From Aphanothece sacrum FPU1 (GTDB lineage Bacteria > Cyanobacteriota > Cyanobacteriia > Cyanobacteriales > Microcystaceae): a stretch of 64,000 nt of DNA. The translations under genes were made by a program, and so were the position numbers. The notes beneath the pieces are model-generated. The model saw only the letters and a program-made list of their open reading frames with translations, was not told the origin of the DNA and searched no databases. Shown one piece after another: positions 1 to 9,189 of the stretch (the first letter of the stretch is position 1; every line of letters starts with the position of its first letter). Where the stretch lies: the NCBI RefSeq assembly GCF_003864295.1, contig NZ_BDQK01000008.1:1-64000 (forward strand). Reading direction: 5' to 3'.

Positions 1-774
1 CGAGAAATCACCAAAAGTCAGGCTTATGGGTTGATTCAACTGGCTAATAGTGCCGATACTTTGTTAGCTGAGGGACAATTAAATCCAAATTCGATCAATA
101 ATTTTAGCAAACGGGCCTTTGTCGAAACCGCTAAATCTGCCCCAGAAGTTCAACAATTAGTTAGTGAAGCTGCTCAAAAAGGCGATCGCATTACCCGAAG
201 AGAGGTTAAGCAACTATCGGATGAGTGGACAGCCATGAGTTCGGATTTATTGCCTCCTGAAGTTAAGGAAAAGGCAGAAGAAGGTGTATTACCGTCTCGT
301 CATTTGGCCCCTTTGGTCAAAGAAATGGAGAAATTGCCCGATAGTCACATTAAAAGTCTTCAAAAAGAAGTGGCAGAAAATCCTGATGTGGATACAGTCA
401 AGATAGTCACGTCTCAAGCGCGAAGCTTGGCCAAATATTTGGATGCTGCGGCCCAAGTTCAAACCCTGAAAAAAACGCCTCTTGATTTAGAAATGGCCTT
501 AGAGGAAGCGTTAAGATTAGATTGTTTGAGTACGGCCGCGGATTTAGTCAAACAAGCCACCCAATTAGAGCAAACGGTGGGTAAACTATATACTACTTGG
601 AAAAGGTTGGGCAGTTTAGCCGATCGCTTATATGTGGATACGGGGGCCAGTAGTCCTCATTTGCGATCGATGTTAAGTTCTCTTGAGTCTCTTAGTGGAG
701 AGGTTATTGAGGTGCGGTTAGATGAAGCAGGGGAACGTACTGTCCGTTTACGGATGATGACTGAGGAACAATAA
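1..774 (+). CDS. C-terminal part of an unidentified helical protein (5' truncated by the window)
   Basis: The frame is open from the first base and ends with TAA at 772-774, so at least 257 residues of a longer protein are visible. A TTG at position 31 could be read as a start, but the codons before it continue the same character, so a truncated gene is more likely. The sequence is almost wholly charged amphipathic helix, without membrane segments. Residues about 20-75 (FSKRAFVETAKSAPEVQQL followed by GDRITRREVKQL) loosely resemble the helical part of ParB-like DNA-binding proteins, but I cannot assign a family. The reading frame and codon use are convincing; the function is unknown. Confidence 0.7.
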   Translation, partial: REITKSQAYGLIQLANSADTLLAEGQLNPNSINNFSKRAFVETAKSAPEVQQLVSEAAQKGDRITRREVKQLSDEWTAMSSDLLPPEVKEKAEEGVLPSRHLAPLVKEMEKLPDSHIKSLQKEVAENPDVDTVKIVTSQARSLAKYLDAAAQVQTLKKTPLDLEMALEEALRLDCLSTAADLVKQATQLEQTVGKLYTTWKRLGSLADRLYVDTGASSPHLRSMLSSLESLSGEVIEVRLDEAGERTVRLRMMTEEQ

Positions 775-814
775 TTGATAATTAATAATTGATGATTGAT
801 AATTGATAACTGAA

Positions 815-1402
815 ATGACCCTCACGATTAAACACTTGACCCTTGATGAATATCTAAACTATAACGATGGAACTGATACTAACTATGAACTCGTCAATGG
901 AGAACTGGTTCCAATGACCCTTGGTATGGGACAACATGGTGAAATTGCCGATTTTATTAACAGTTGTTTTCGTCATGAAATTAAACGTTTGGGTCAACCT
1001 TGGGTATCTAAACAAATGGTTATTGGTATTCAATCTCCTCGTGGTTCTCGATGGGATACGGTTCGCATTCCTGATGTTGTTGTCTTATCTATTTCACAGT
1101 GGCGACAACTGCAAAACCGCGAAGCTATTATTGCCTTAAACGAACCTCCTCCACTCCTTGTTGTGGAAATCGTCTCTCAATCGACTCAAGGTGTAGATTA
1201 TCGAGCTAAACGGTCTGAATATAGCGTTTTAGACATTCCTGAGTATTGGATCATTGACCCTCTCAAAGCCAAAGTCACTGTTCTTACTCTTACTGAAGGT
1301 TTCTACGATGAGATTCAATTCACCTCAGAAGATATAGTACGATCTCCGACTTTTCCTGAATTCAACCACAATGTCGCCCAAATTTTAAACGGTGATCTTT
1401 GA
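815..1402 (+). CDS. Uma2 family (DUF820) putative endonuclease
   Basis: A protein of 195 residues from ATG 815; an in-frame TTG at 803 lies in AT-rich repeat sequence and is less likely. It has the usual Uma2 layout: an N-terminal ELVNGELV segment, then a PD-(D/E)XK-like core with Asp87 in RIPDVVV and Glu118 in [10 protein letters not shown], followed by AKRSEY and the family signature IPEYWIIDP near 141-149. Uma2 proteins are restriction-endonuclease-fold proteins greatly expanded in cyanobacteria; their cellular role is not established. It stands alone, 40 bp after the preceding gene, with no methylase or partner. Family assignment is firm, substrate unknown. Confidence 0.88.
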   Translation: MTLTIKHLTLDEYLNYNDGTDTNYELVNGELVPMTLGMGQHGEIADFINSCFRHEIKRLGQPWVSKQMVIGIQSPRGSRWDTVRIPDVVVLSISQWRQLQNREAIIALNEPPPLLVVEIVSQSTQGVDYRAKRSEYSVLDIPEYWIIDPLKAKVTVLTLTEGFYDEIQFTSEDIVRSPTFPEFNHNVAQILNGDL

Positions 1403-1409
1403 TAATTGA

Positions 1410-1523
1410 TTCACTAACTGTTATTGCAATGCTCAAATTCAGGGAAAATTGGCAAAGATCAGCATTGATTTTGGATATGAGTTACCGATTCTTTGTACAC
1501 CCTATGAACTTCTAGGAGGTTGA
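1410..1523 (+). pseudogene. Possible degenerate ORF fragment
   Basis: An open stretch without a start codon reads through KLAKISIDFGYELPILCTP and ends in TGA at 1521-1523, inside the start region of the next small ORF. The protein-like composition suggests the tail of a former gene, perhaps the partner of the antitoxin-like ORF that follows. I do not recognise the family, and chance reading is possible. Confidence 0.25.
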
Positions 1524-1753
1524 TTCTGTTTCATGATGAGATCGTCCAAGAGATCCACAGAATTCGTGAAGAGTACTCTAGGTCATTCAATCATGACTTA
1601 AAAGCCATCTTTGTTGATTTGCAAAAGGAGCAAGCCGAAAGCGGCAGAGAAGTTGTAACCTTGTCTCGAAAACACGGTCTAACAAAACGTTGGAGCGGAC
1701 GACCGAAAGATATTGGTGGTGATACAAGGGATACTAGCCGCCGCTCAATTTAG
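1520..1753 (+). CDS. Small antitoxin-like hypothetical protein, altered C-terminus
   Basis: A protein of up to 77 residues. Residues 5-50 (HDEIVQEIHRIREEYS, then a region containing QAESGREVV) match a type of about 50-70 residues common in cyanobacteria and often found beside toxin genes. The last 25 or so residues are rich in Arg, Gly and Asp and look unlike the rest, as if a frameshift or deletion had fused the frame to unrelated DNA. The start is unclear: an AGGAGG at 1514-1519 directly abuts the TTG at 1520 and would better serve a codon a few bases downstream, where no ATG exists in frame. No partner follows. It may be a relic. Confidence 0.45.
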   Translation: MILFHDEIVQEIHRIREEYSRSFNHDLKAIFVDLQKEQAESGREVVTLSRKHGLTKRWSGRPKDIGGDTRDTSRRSI

Positions 1754-1759
1754 CCGTTA

Positions 1760-1996
1760 TCACAAAAAATCCCTAATAGACTGATAAGTATCTTCTGGTG
1801 CTTCTTCTGGTAAAAAATGTCCACAGTTAATGGATTTTCCTTGTACATTTATCGCTCTTTTTTTCCAACTGTCTAAGACTTTATATTTCCTTTTAATAAT
1901 TCCCTGTTTTCCCCATAAAACTAAAAGGGGATATTGAATTTTTTGGTCAATATCAGCTTGGTCATGTTCTAAGTTTCTATAATCTCTAATATTATA
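1760..1996 (-). pseudogene. Alpha/beta hydrolase (haloacetate dehalogenase-like), C-terminal remnant
   Basis: Read on the minus strand, about 78 codons end in TGA at 1760-1762 and give the C-terminal third of an alpha/beta hydrolase: DIDQKIQYPLLVLWGKQG, then a stretch resembling the cap-proximal region, INCGHFLPEEAPEDTYQSI and RDFL. The layout is that of fluoroacetate/haloacetate dehalogenases, with the catalytic His in CGHFLPEEAP. The nucleophile elbow and the whole N-terminus are absent, and the frame is closed by TAG at 1997-1999, which is also the stop of the neighbouring Uma2 gene. This is a truncated remnant, probably cut by the insertion or rearrangement that brought in the Uma2 gene. 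Confidence 0.7.
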
Positions 1997-2638
1997 CTAA
2001 TTAATATTATCCTTAACCCAACGTTTCAACCCTTTTATTGCTTTACTTCTCCCCACAATTTGACTTTGCTTAACCGTCTCATTAATTAATTCTATAATAG
2101 GAATACCTGGAAAATTAGGACTGTTCAAAGCATCAATATATTCACCATCTTGTAACAAATTAATAGTCAAATTATCTTGACAATATCGCCAAAGTTCAGG
2201 AACTCCTAAAAGTCGATAATTATCTAATTGAGTGCGAGAAGTAATATCAATTTCTATCGCCAAATCTGGAGGAGGATCTATGGATAAATCTAACCTATTT
2301 TTACCAATAACAGCCTCTTGATTTTTGATATAAAAACAAGTATCAGGTTCCACCGCTTGATTCATTTGCTCATTTTTGAAAGTCGTTGAACCCAACGCTT
2401 CAAAATCAATATTCAATGCGTCTAAAAGGAGTTTAACTATTTCTCCAATAATTTCTTTATCTTTCTCATGTTCTGGTAAAGGAACCATAATTTCTAACAC
2501 TCCATAACTATAGGATATTCTGGCAGTACGATTTTCTCCTAATTCATCTAAAATAGTTTCAAACTGCCTCCAGCTAACATCTTTTAAGAGCAACTGTTGA
2601 CCAGGAGAAACAATAATTTGATTCAAAGTTAGTTGCAT
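1997..2638 (-). CDS. Uma2 family (DUF820) putative endonuclease
   Basis: A protein of 213 residues from an ATG. Uma2 features: N-terminal region with ISYSYGVLEIMVPLPEHE, Asp99 in EPDTCFYI, Glu129 in DLAIEIDITSRTQLDNY, and GVPELWRY at about 145-152. It belongs to a different Uma2 subgroup from the copy at 815, having the longer N-terminal strand region with VSWRQFETIL. The residues expected for a PD-(D/E)XK nuclease are present. Its stop lies directly against the decayed hydrolase, so it was probably inserted next to or into that gene. Biological role unknown. Confidence 0.88.
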   Translation of the reverse strand: MQLTLNQIIVSPGQQLLLKDVSWRQFETILDELGENRTARISYSYGVLEIMVPLPEHEKDKEIIGEIVKLLLDALNIDFEALGSTTFKNEQMNQAVEPDTCFYIKNQEAVIGKNRLDLSIDPPPDLAIEIDITSRTQLDNYRLLGVPELWRYCQDNLTINLLQDGEYIDALNSPNFPGIPIIELINETVKQSQIVGRSKAIKGLKRWVKDNIN

Positions 2639-2844
2639 AATTAGAATTACCTCTGACTCTTTTTATAATAGAGATGGTCATCAACTTAAATTTCGGGGAG
2701 AAATTTTCCCCAACCCCTAACCCCTGCCTCCATTTTAACCTTGTTGTCACCTCGTGATCCCCAAGACCAACCCTACAAGGACGCGGGCGCGCTGCCTTGT
2801 CGGGAGCGCGAGATAAAAATCATACCTTAATTGTGCATAGGTAA

Positions 2845-5193
2845 TTAGTGCATCACAGAATTAGGAAATCTATCCATTAATATAGGTAAAATAGGACAAG
2901 GGGTTTTTGTTTGTAAATTAACAGTTCCATCTCCTTTAAAAACACTCCAACGGAAAGGTCCTTGTTTTGCTGCGGACATCCATAAAAGTCTTTTTGCGCG
3001 AGTCATTGCTACATAAAGTAAGCGAAATTCTTCGCCTTTTTTGAGTTGTTGTGCTTCTCCCCAAGCGTCTATAGGTTGGGGAATATTAATCTTTTGATCT
3101 GGGTTAATATATTGACTATGAACGATGGTGCGAATTTGAGCGCGGGCCACTTCTGCTAAGGTAAATGGGCCTAAAAATTTAGCAGAAGTAGGAACCCAAG
3201 GTTTCCCAGGTAATACGTCATCATGGAGAAAAGGAATAAAGACATAATCCCAGTCTAATCCTTTCGCTTTATGCATGGTAATAATCGTTAATTGATTTTT
3301 TGCAGTATAACGATTATCATTGTCTTCTTCTACACTTTCAAATTGTTCTGTATTAACTAATTCTTTGAGAGCAGTTATCATTGATTTTAAGGAAGAATTA
3401 CTGATAATTTCCTGACTTATTTTATCCGATAATTTTTGCAGGGTGGCTAATTCTGCTCCCGTATATTTCAGAGTCATTCCTAAAAAGGGTATAAGTTGAT
3501 AAGTAGGTAATTCTAGTTTAGCTTGTAAGAGATTACAACAATAACGACGAGCTTCTAATACGGGCTTTTTGGGTTGGGGAATTAGAGGACTAGGATAGAG
3601 AAAATTTTCGGGATATGTGGCTAAAATATTGAGATCTTGGGCAGAAATTAATCCTCTTTTTTCTAAAATTTCTAGTGCTGTTTTTAAGTAATCAGGGGAA
3701 TGAGGACGATCTATAAATTGTAATAATTTAAGAATTTCTTCGGGAATTTGTGAAAATCTTTCTACTTCTCCGACTTCATAAAGTTTAATTTTATGTTCTC
3801 GTGGTAAATAACTTAATTTCTCTGCTAAAAAGCGACCTTGACGATTTTCTCTGACTAATATAGCCGCATTATGATCGGGATTTTGGGTTAATAATTCTAA
3901 TACCCGTTGACCGATTAAATCTACTGTCTGATAAATATCATCAGGGCGATAAATTTCTAATCCTTGTCCTACAGATTCAGGGTTAGGTTGTACGTCGTTT
4001 ATAGGAACAAGATTAATATCTTGTTGACGAAATGGGGTATCATATTTTAAATTTTTCTTATTGTTTAATGAATTATTTTTGCTGTGTTTTTTAGCCTCAA
4101 TTATCCACTGTTGATTAACCCAATTTAACATAAAGTTTGCGGATTTAATAATGATCTCACTACTGCGTCCAGCTTGATTCATTAAAGCTAATTTATCTTC
4201 AGTTTTACAACTTTCGCAGAACCAATTAAAATAAACAGGATCAGCAGTTGTAAAAGTCGAATTAATTGCTTGATTCGGATCACCAACTCTCATTAAATTA
4301 GTCTCATTATTATTCTCAGCTAAAACAGAAATTAATCTTTCTTGTAAAGGACTAGAATCTTGTGCTTCATCTTCAAAAACAGCAAATACTTGTTGTTGCC
4401 AAAATTGACGAATAGTGGGATCTTTGAGGACTTGTAATGACCCTAAAATCATGTCATCATAATCAATAAAATCCAGCGATCGCATGACTTGTTGGTATTG
4501 TTCATATAAGCCAGCAGCAACAGCTAAAATCTCATAAGAATCGATAGTTAATTCATTAAATTCCCATACCTGTTGTGCAGACAGTCCTGAACTTTTGGCT
4601 TCTCGAATAATAGTATAAGCAAGTTGGGGTAAAACTTCGGTTCTTAAAACAGATTGACGGCGTAATCTTTCGGTTTCTTCTCCATCAAATTGATTACCTT
4701 CTAGTAAAGTTTTATAACGTAGAGGATTATTAATAATCCACTTTTCAACACAAGTTCTAATTACCCGATGACTGGGGGTAGGAATAATAACAGTTGATGT
4801 CTCTAAATTCAGTTGAGATAACTCAGGATGACGACTGGCAATATTAAGGGCTAAACCATGTAATGTCTGCACCATAAATCCAGTTTGTGGTAATTTTAAT
4901 TCTTTGAGACGTTCTTTGATTTTTGCTTTAATTCCAGCAGCAGCAGAACGAGTATAAGTAACAATAATTAATTGTTTTCTTGGATGGAGTTGATAACAAG
5001 CGATCGCCATTGCAGCCGCCACAGAAAGACTATGAGACTTACCTGCACCCGGAACAGCAGAGACTGCCATTTTACCCCCTTCCCAATCTGCTAATTGTTG
5101 TTGTCCAGGGCGTAAACTATCTCGCAGTTTTTTGAGTTGTTCTGATAGAGTTTCAGAAATAAAAGTTGGGTCAGTTATAATTTTATTGTTCAA
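2845..5193 (-). CDS. UvrD/Rep-like superfamily 1 DNA helicase
   Basis: A 782-residue SF1A helicase expected to unwind DNA 3'-5' using ATP. Motifs in order: AVPGAGKS (Walker A, 46-53), IIVTYTRSAA (motif Ia), VQTLHGLA, DEAQDSSPLQ (motif II), RVGDPNQAINSTF (motif III), ITMHKAKGLDWDYVFIPF (motif V) and LLYVAMTRAKRLLW (motif VI). All catalytic motifs are intact. It is somewhat longer than E. coli UvrD, lacks a C-terminal nuclease domain, and is therefore not an AddA/RecB homologue. A repair or recombination role is inferred from the family. It is transcribed alone, and the region upstream is AT-rich. The precise subfamily is not resolved. Confidence 0.92.
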   Translation of the reverse strand: MNNKIITDPTFISETLSEQLKKLRDSLRPGQQQLADWEGGKMAVSAVPGAGKSHSLSVAAAMAIACYQLHPRKQLIIVTYTRSAAAGIKAKIKERLKELKLPQTGFMVQTLHGLALNIASRHPELSQLNLETSTVIIPTPSHRVIRTCVEKWIINNPLRYKTLLEGNQFDGEETERLRRQSVLRTEVLPQLAYTIIREAKSSGLSAQQVWEFNELTIDSYEILAVAAGLYEQYQQVMRSLDFIDYDDMILGSLQVLKDPTIRQFWQQQVFAVFEDEAQDSSPLQERLISVLAENNNETNLMRVGDPNQAINSTFTTADPVYFNWFCESCKTEDKLALMNQAGRSSEIIIKSANFMLNWVNQQWIIEAKKHSKNNSLNNKKNLKYDTPFRQQDINLVPINDVQPNPESVGQGLEIYRPDDIYQTVDLIGQRVLELLTQNPDHNAAILVRENRQGRFLAEKLSYLPREHKIKLYEVGEVERFSQIPEEILKLLQFIDRPHSPDYLKTALEILEKRGLISAQDLNILATYPENFLYPSPLIPQPKKPVLEARRYCCNLLQAKLELPTYQLIPFLGMTLKYTGAELATLQKLSDKISQEIISNSSLKSMITALKELVNTEQFESVEEDNDNRYTAKNQLTIITMHKAKGLDWDYVFIPFLHDDVLPGKPWVPTSAKFLGPFTLAEVARAQIRTIVHSQYINPDQKINIPQPIDAWGEAQQLKKGEEFRLLYVAMTRAKRLLWMSAAKQGPFRWSVFKGDGTVNLQTKTPCPILPILMDRFPNSVMH

Positions 5194-5436
5194 GGTTAAA
5201 ATTATTTTTACAGTGTAATTAATTCCATTATATCAAAAATAGGTTTAAACGTTTAATACAGTGAAATTATTTGAATCGTTATTGTTTAACTTATTTACCA
5301 TTATTTTACAAACTGTACTATGTCTTCCTGCAAACATTATTTACATTCTCCTTGACATTGTAAAAATATTTTGCTTAAATTATCGAAGAAACATATAATG
5401 TAGTGAAAGTTAATTACGATTTATTATAGGGGAAAA

Positions 5437-5607
5437 ATGAAACCACCATACTCAGTTATAATGCCTTTGCTGACTGGGATTTACTTACTAAGTGTGAGGA
5501 AAGTGAGACCAGCCAGTTTAATACCCAATACATTGTTACCTGTTATTGGGGATGATCAATGTCCTGAAGTTCGAGAAGTTAATCTCTTACAGCTATCATA
5601 TTTTTAA
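5437..5607 (+). CDS. Small ORF with signal-like N-terminus (56 aa)
   Basis: ATG 5437 follows AGGGG with suitable spacing and opens 56 codons ending TAA at 5605-5607. The first 20 residues (MKPPYSVIMPLLTGIYLLSV) form one hydrophobic segment after a short basic start, like a signal peptide or membrane anchor; the rest is polar with one Cys. It ends 32 bp before the PEP-CTERM gene and points the same way. It could be a small secreted protein or the truncated head of a longer one. No family recognised. Confidence 0.4.
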   Translation: MKPPYSVIMPLLTGIYLLSVRKVRPASLIPNTLLPVIGDDQCPEVREVNLLQLSYF

Positions 5608-5639
5608 ATCAATATTGATCTTTAAGATTAGAAAAACTT

Positions 5640-6467
5640 ATGTTTAAGGTCTCAACAAATTTACTAAGCTTAATCACTACCCTTGCTCTCTTAGGCACGG
5701 GTAGTGTTCAGGCAGGAACGATTACAATTGACACTTTTGGTGCTGCTGGAGGTAGGGTTATCGTTGGTGCCGAGGATTTTGGTCAAACTCAAATCCCCTT
5801 TATACAAAGACCAGTGACAACACCTGCACCTAGCATTATTGGAGGTTATCGAGATCTTTTTCTGAATAATGTTATTGGGAACTTGGCCGAACAAACTGCG
5901 ACTGCGGTAGTAAGTACCTCTAGTGGCAACCTTTCCTACAGTAATGAAGCAAGTATTTCATCACAATTAGAAATAACCTGGGACGGAAGGGATAACTCCC
6001 CTACAGTGAACAAAACAGGATTGGGAGGAATCGACATCACCGACGGAAAATTAAACGATGCGATTACTATTCTCTTCCAAAGTGCAGATTTATCACTAGC
6101 AACTACCTTTAAAATCTGGGATATAAGTGGAAATCTTGCCACAGCCTCTTTTACTTTCCCGCAACGCATTACCAATCAAACCTTAAATTTTGTCTTTTTT
6201 CAAAACGACTTCAACCAAATTACGGGCAATAAAGCGTTATTCCAGCAACAATCCTTGGCTCCTGTAGACTTTACTAAAGTGGGTGCTATGCAATTAATCT
6301 TGACGGGAAATCCCTCAAGTTTGCCTGAATTAGATGCCACAATGGATATTGTTGATTCGCGCGATCTTGTCCCTGAAGTAGTGGAAGTTCCTGAACCAAC
6401 CTCCTTTGTTTCTCTTCTTGCAGTGACGGGATTAGTATTGATATTGGGAGGCAAAAAAAAATCATAA
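5640..6467 (+). CDS. PEP-CTERM sorting-domain protein
   Basis: A 275-residue exported protein. It has a signal peptide at 1-25 (hydrophobic LLSLITTLALLGTG, cleavage expected after VQA). A beta-rich extracellular region without recognisable enzyme motifs follows. The C-terminus, from about residue 250, has the PEP-CTERM sorting signal: VPEP, a hydrophobic helix and a lysine-rich end GGKKKS. In cyanobacteria such tails are handled by exosortase, which is not encoded in this window. A surface or matrix location is inferred from the family. The start is the ATG at 5640, after a weak purine-rich stretch. The function of the middle domain is unknown. Confidence 0.88.
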   Translation: MFKVSTNLLSLITTLALLGTGSVQAGTITIDTFGAAGGRVIVGAEDFGQTQIPFIQRPVTTPAPSIIGGYRDLFLNNVIGNLAEQTATAVVSTSSGNLSYSNEASISSQLEITWDGRDNSPTVNKTGLGGIDITDGKLNDAITILFQSADLSLATTFKIWDISGNLATASFTFPQRITNQTLNFVFFQNDFNQITGNKALFQQQSLAPVDFTKVGAMQLILTGNPSSLPELDATMDIVDSRDLVPEVVEVPEPTSFVSLLAVTGLVLILGGKKKS

Positions 6468-6763
6468 ATAACTGACTAAGACTAACACTCTATTAATTAA
6501 TAATTATTTAAGCCCCAGTTGGACATAGGTAGAATTTTTTTCTGATTCAACTGAGGTAAACAAAATAAACCGATAACCCACAAAATTAATGATATCCATT
6601 AGTTCATTGACGGCAATTATAAAAATTACCCAATAGCATTATTTTTAAATTAATATCATTTTTAGGGGCTTAATACCATTAAGCTCTAGAATTTCACTGT
6701 ATATTGAGTCACATAAGCTAAATTTAAGTTATTTTATTTACAATGTGGTTCTGAGGATCGTCA
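6468..6763. other. Intergenic region without recognised gene
   Basis: Almost 300 AT-rich bases between the PEP-CTERM gene and the GT39-like gene. I see no ORF, RNA gene or clear terminator. A weak inverted pair, CAGTTG near 6516 and CAACTG near 6550, flanks a run of seven T. Confidence 0.5.
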
Positions 6764-8536
6764 GTGTTAAAACTTCAGTCGTCTAAAAAGTGGGTTAGTC
6801 AGTTATCTCAAGTCAATGAATTGGTACTTATGTGTTTATGGGTGTTTATTGGTAGTATTCTACGGTTTACTAATCTTACGGCTAAACCCCCTTGGACAGA
6901 TGAATTTGCTACGATGGTATTTAGTTTAGGGAATAATTTTACCTCAGTTCCCCTAAATCAAATTATTTCTTTAGATACTCTTTTACAACCTCTGCGCTGT
7001 AACCCTAATGCAAATATAGGAGATGTTGTTACTTTATTATTACGAGAAGATAATCATCCACCCCTTTATTTTGTGTTAGTTCATTTATGGGTGAATTTAT
7101 TTCCTCATTCGGGGGAATATGTAGATGTTTGGATCATGCGATCGCTGCCTGCTTTATTCGGAGTTTTATCCATTCCTGCTGTTTATTTTTTGGGTAAAAT
7201 TGCTTTTCGTTCTCGTCTAGTCGGACAAATAAGTGCCGCTTTAATGGCTGTTTCTTCCTATGGTATTTTTTTAGCCCAAGAAGCGCGTCATTACACCTTA
7301 GCTATGTTATTTGTCATTGCTTCTTTAATGTGTTTAGTGGTTGCTCTTCAACATCTTTATCAACAAACAATTATCCCCTTATGGTTAATTTTTGTTTGGA
7401 TAATAATTAATAGTTTAGGTTTGTCAGTTCATTACTTTTTTTCTTTAACTCTTATTGCTGAAGCTATTACATTAGTAATTTTAGGTTACTTAAAACTGAA
7501 AGAAAATCAGTCGGGTTTATTAAAACGTAATTTAATCCGTATTTGCTTAATAATTCTCGGAACAATAACTACAGGTATATTATGGATGTATTTAGTAATT
7601 CCTCAAGGATACGGTAATAATATGATTACTTGGATTCATCCTTTAAGTCATATTTTATATGCAATTAGTCCCCCAGTCCAATTATTAGCCGTCTGGGTTC
7701 CCATGATTTCTTTGTTACCTGTTGAATCTGATTCTATTCCCGTTGTCATTATTTCCGGATTAATTTTACTGTTATTTTTTATCTGGTTTGTTCCTTATAT
7801 TAAAAGAGGAATTAAACAAGGAATGCAGTTAAATCAATTTCGTTTACCTTTGTTGATTTTGATAACTTTTATTGGTGGAGTAATCAGTTTATTTCTGTTT
7901 ATTACTTATGTCATAGGACAAGATTTAACCCGCGCTGCTCGTTATAGTTTTACTTATTTCCCTGCTATGATGGTTGTAGTAGGAGCAAGTTTAGCTATTT
8001 TGTGGTCTGCAATTAAAGCAGAAAATACAGTTTTACAACAGCAAAAAACATTGAATCCTTTAATTTTGCTGCGAAAACTTTATGACAAATTAAACTCCAA
8101 TGGTCAACTAGCTTTTACTGCTGTTTGGGTAATGGGATTGTTAGGAGCAATCACAGTTACTGTTAATTTAGGATATCAAAAATATTATCGTCCAGAACAA
8201 TTTATTTCGGTGATTAAAGAAACAGCATCTCAACCTGTTTTAATTGCTACGACGCATAAAAGTTTAGTACAAACTGGAGAAATGATGGGAATAGGATTAG
8301 AATTACATAATAAATCTGAATTAGAAAATATTTCATTTTTATTAGTTCATCAAGAGCAAGAAAATACCCCAGAAGCAACAGAAACGCTCAAAAAAACAGT
8401 AAAAAATATGTCTCATCCTTTAGAAGTTTGGACAGTTAATTTTATCGCACCCATTGACTTAAATAATTGTACCCTTGATAATCAAAACTATCCCTATATT
8501 GATGGTTATGGATATAAAAGATATATCTGTAATTAA
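6764..8536 (+). CDS. GT39-like integral membrane glycosyltransferase
   Basis: A 590-residue multi-spanning membrane protein of the PMT/ArnT (GT-C) type, which transfers sugars from polyprenyl-phosphate donors on the outer face of the membrane. The first loop carries the expected acidic pair in PPWTDEFATM (about residues 44-53). A second loop has DNHPPLYFVLVHLW, and ten or so hydrophobic helices follow, ending in a soluble C-terminal domain with several Cys. The start is GTG 6764 behind GAGG. The acceptor is unknown; similar cyanobacterial proteins lie near polysaccharide genes. A hairpin follows the stop. Confidence 0.8.
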   Translation: MLKLQSSKKWVSQLSQVNELVLMCLWVFIGSILRFTNLTAKPPWTDEFATMVFSLGNNFTSVPLNQIISLDTLLQPLRCNPNANIGDVVTLLLREDNHPPLYFVLVHLWVNLFPHSGEYVDVWIMRSLPALFGVLSIPAVYFLGKIAFRSRLVGQISAALMAVSSYGIFLAQEARHYTLAMLFVIASLMCLVVALQHLYQQTIIPLWLIFVWIIINSLGLSVHYFFSLTLIAEAITLVILGYLKLKENQSGLLKRNLIRICLIILGTITTGILWMYLVIPQGYGNNMITWIHPLSHILYAISPPVQLLAVWVPMISLLPVESDSIPVVIISGLILLLFFIWFVPYIKRGIKQGMQLNQFRLPLLILITFIGGVISLFLFITYVIGQDLTRAARYSFTYFPAMMVVVGASLAILWSAIKAENTVLQQQKTLNPLILLRKLYDKLNSNGQLAFTAVWVMGLLGAITVTVNLGYQKYYRPEQFISVIKETASQPVLIATTHKSLVQTGEMMGIGLELHNKSELENISFLLVHQEQENTPEATETLKKTVKNMSHPLEVWTVNFIAPIDLNNCTLDNQNYPYIDGYGYKRYICN

Positions 8537-8561
8537 CTAATTTTAGCAATTTTTTATTTAT

Positions 8562-8588
8562 AGAGACGCTTCATAAAACGTCTCTTTT
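8562..8588 (+). terminator. Rho-independent terminator-like hairpin
   Basis: AGAGACG (8562-8568) and CGTCTCT (8579-8585) form a 7-bp stem with a 10-nt loop, followed by TTTT. It lies 25 bp after the GT39-like gene and suits termination of that transcript. Confidence 0.6.
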
Positions 8589-8692
8589 GTCAATTAGCCA
8601 TTTTTATAATTATCATCATATCAAAGGAATAACTACGAAAGAGGTGCATTCGACACTCGTTACGAGAAACGCTATAATAATAGAAAGAACTC

Positions 8693-8914
8693 ATGGCTAA
8701 ACAGATGAAAACTTTTAATGATCAGCAACAAGCATCTGATAAAATAGAAAATTTCTTAGACTCTTTAGAACACTCAGAAACAGCCGATGATATTTCACCG
8801 ACTCTTATTGAATCTTCAGAAAGTGCTTATCAAGATTATCAAAAAGGTTTAGATTCCGGTATACTACTTGAAGAATTCAAGGATCAAATAAATTGCTCCA
8901 GTGGCGTTATATAA
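8693..8914 (+). CDS. Putative antitoxin of a RelE-type TA pair
   Basis: A 73-residue acidic protein (rich in Glu, Asp and Ser) with no catalytic motifs, starting at ATG 8693. It overlaps the following RelE-like toxin by 22 bp, the arrangement expected of a translationally coupled antitoxin. The sequence DDISPTLIESSESAYQDYQK and its length match cyanobacterial antitoxins of the type found before ParE/RelE toxins, but the DNA-binding fold is not evident by eye. The role rests mainly on its partner. Confidence 0.65.
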   Translation: MAKQMKTFNDQQQASDKIENFLDSLEHSETADDISPTLIESSESAYQDYQKGLDSGILLEEFKDQINCSSGVI

Positions 8915-9150
8915 TCTTAAAACCAGCGCAAAATTATCTGAAGCGGATGCAACCTAAAAACCGTCAGCGCATTTTTGATGAGTTAGATAAGTTACTAAAT
9001 AATCCAACTCAAGTAGACTTTAAATCCTTAAAAGGACGTAGTGGTTATCGATTAAGAATAGGGGATTATAGAATTTTAATTGAAGTTAACAAAGAAGAAC
9101 GTCTTTTTATTATTACAGAGATTGGCTCTCGTGGTGATATTTATAAATGA
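8893..9150 (+). CDS. RelE/ParE-family toxin
   Basis: An 85-residue basic protein of the RelE/ParE fold. Diagnostic stretches: ILKPAQNYLKRMQPKNRQRI at the N-terminus, then LKGRSGYRLRIGDYRILIE and a C-terminal strand IITEIGSRGDIYK. These match mRNA-cleaving RelE toxins, with basic residues (Arg52, Arg54, Arg59) in the usual places. The start TTG at 8893 lies inside the antitoxin gene, so translation is probably coupled. It could equally be a ParE-type gyrase toxin; sequence alone does not separate these. Confidence 0.85.
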   Translation: MLQWRYIILKPAQNYLKRMQPKNRQRIFDELDKLLNNPTQVDFKSLKGRSGYRLRIGDYRILIEVNKEERLFIITEIGSRGDIYK

Positions 9151-9154
9151 AAAA

Positions 9155-9181
9155 AGTAGGGTGAGCATTGCCCACCCTACT
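9155..9181 (-). terminator. Terminator hairpin of the ABC transporter operon
   Basis: AGTAGGGTG and CACCCTACT form a 9-bp stem with a further GC/GC pair inside. On the minus strand it is followed by six T, so it ends the transporter operon; it also separates that operon from the convergent RelE gene. Almost the same hairpin lies behind sodB at 62087-62107. Confidence 0.75.
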
Positions 9182-9189
9182 AATTATTA

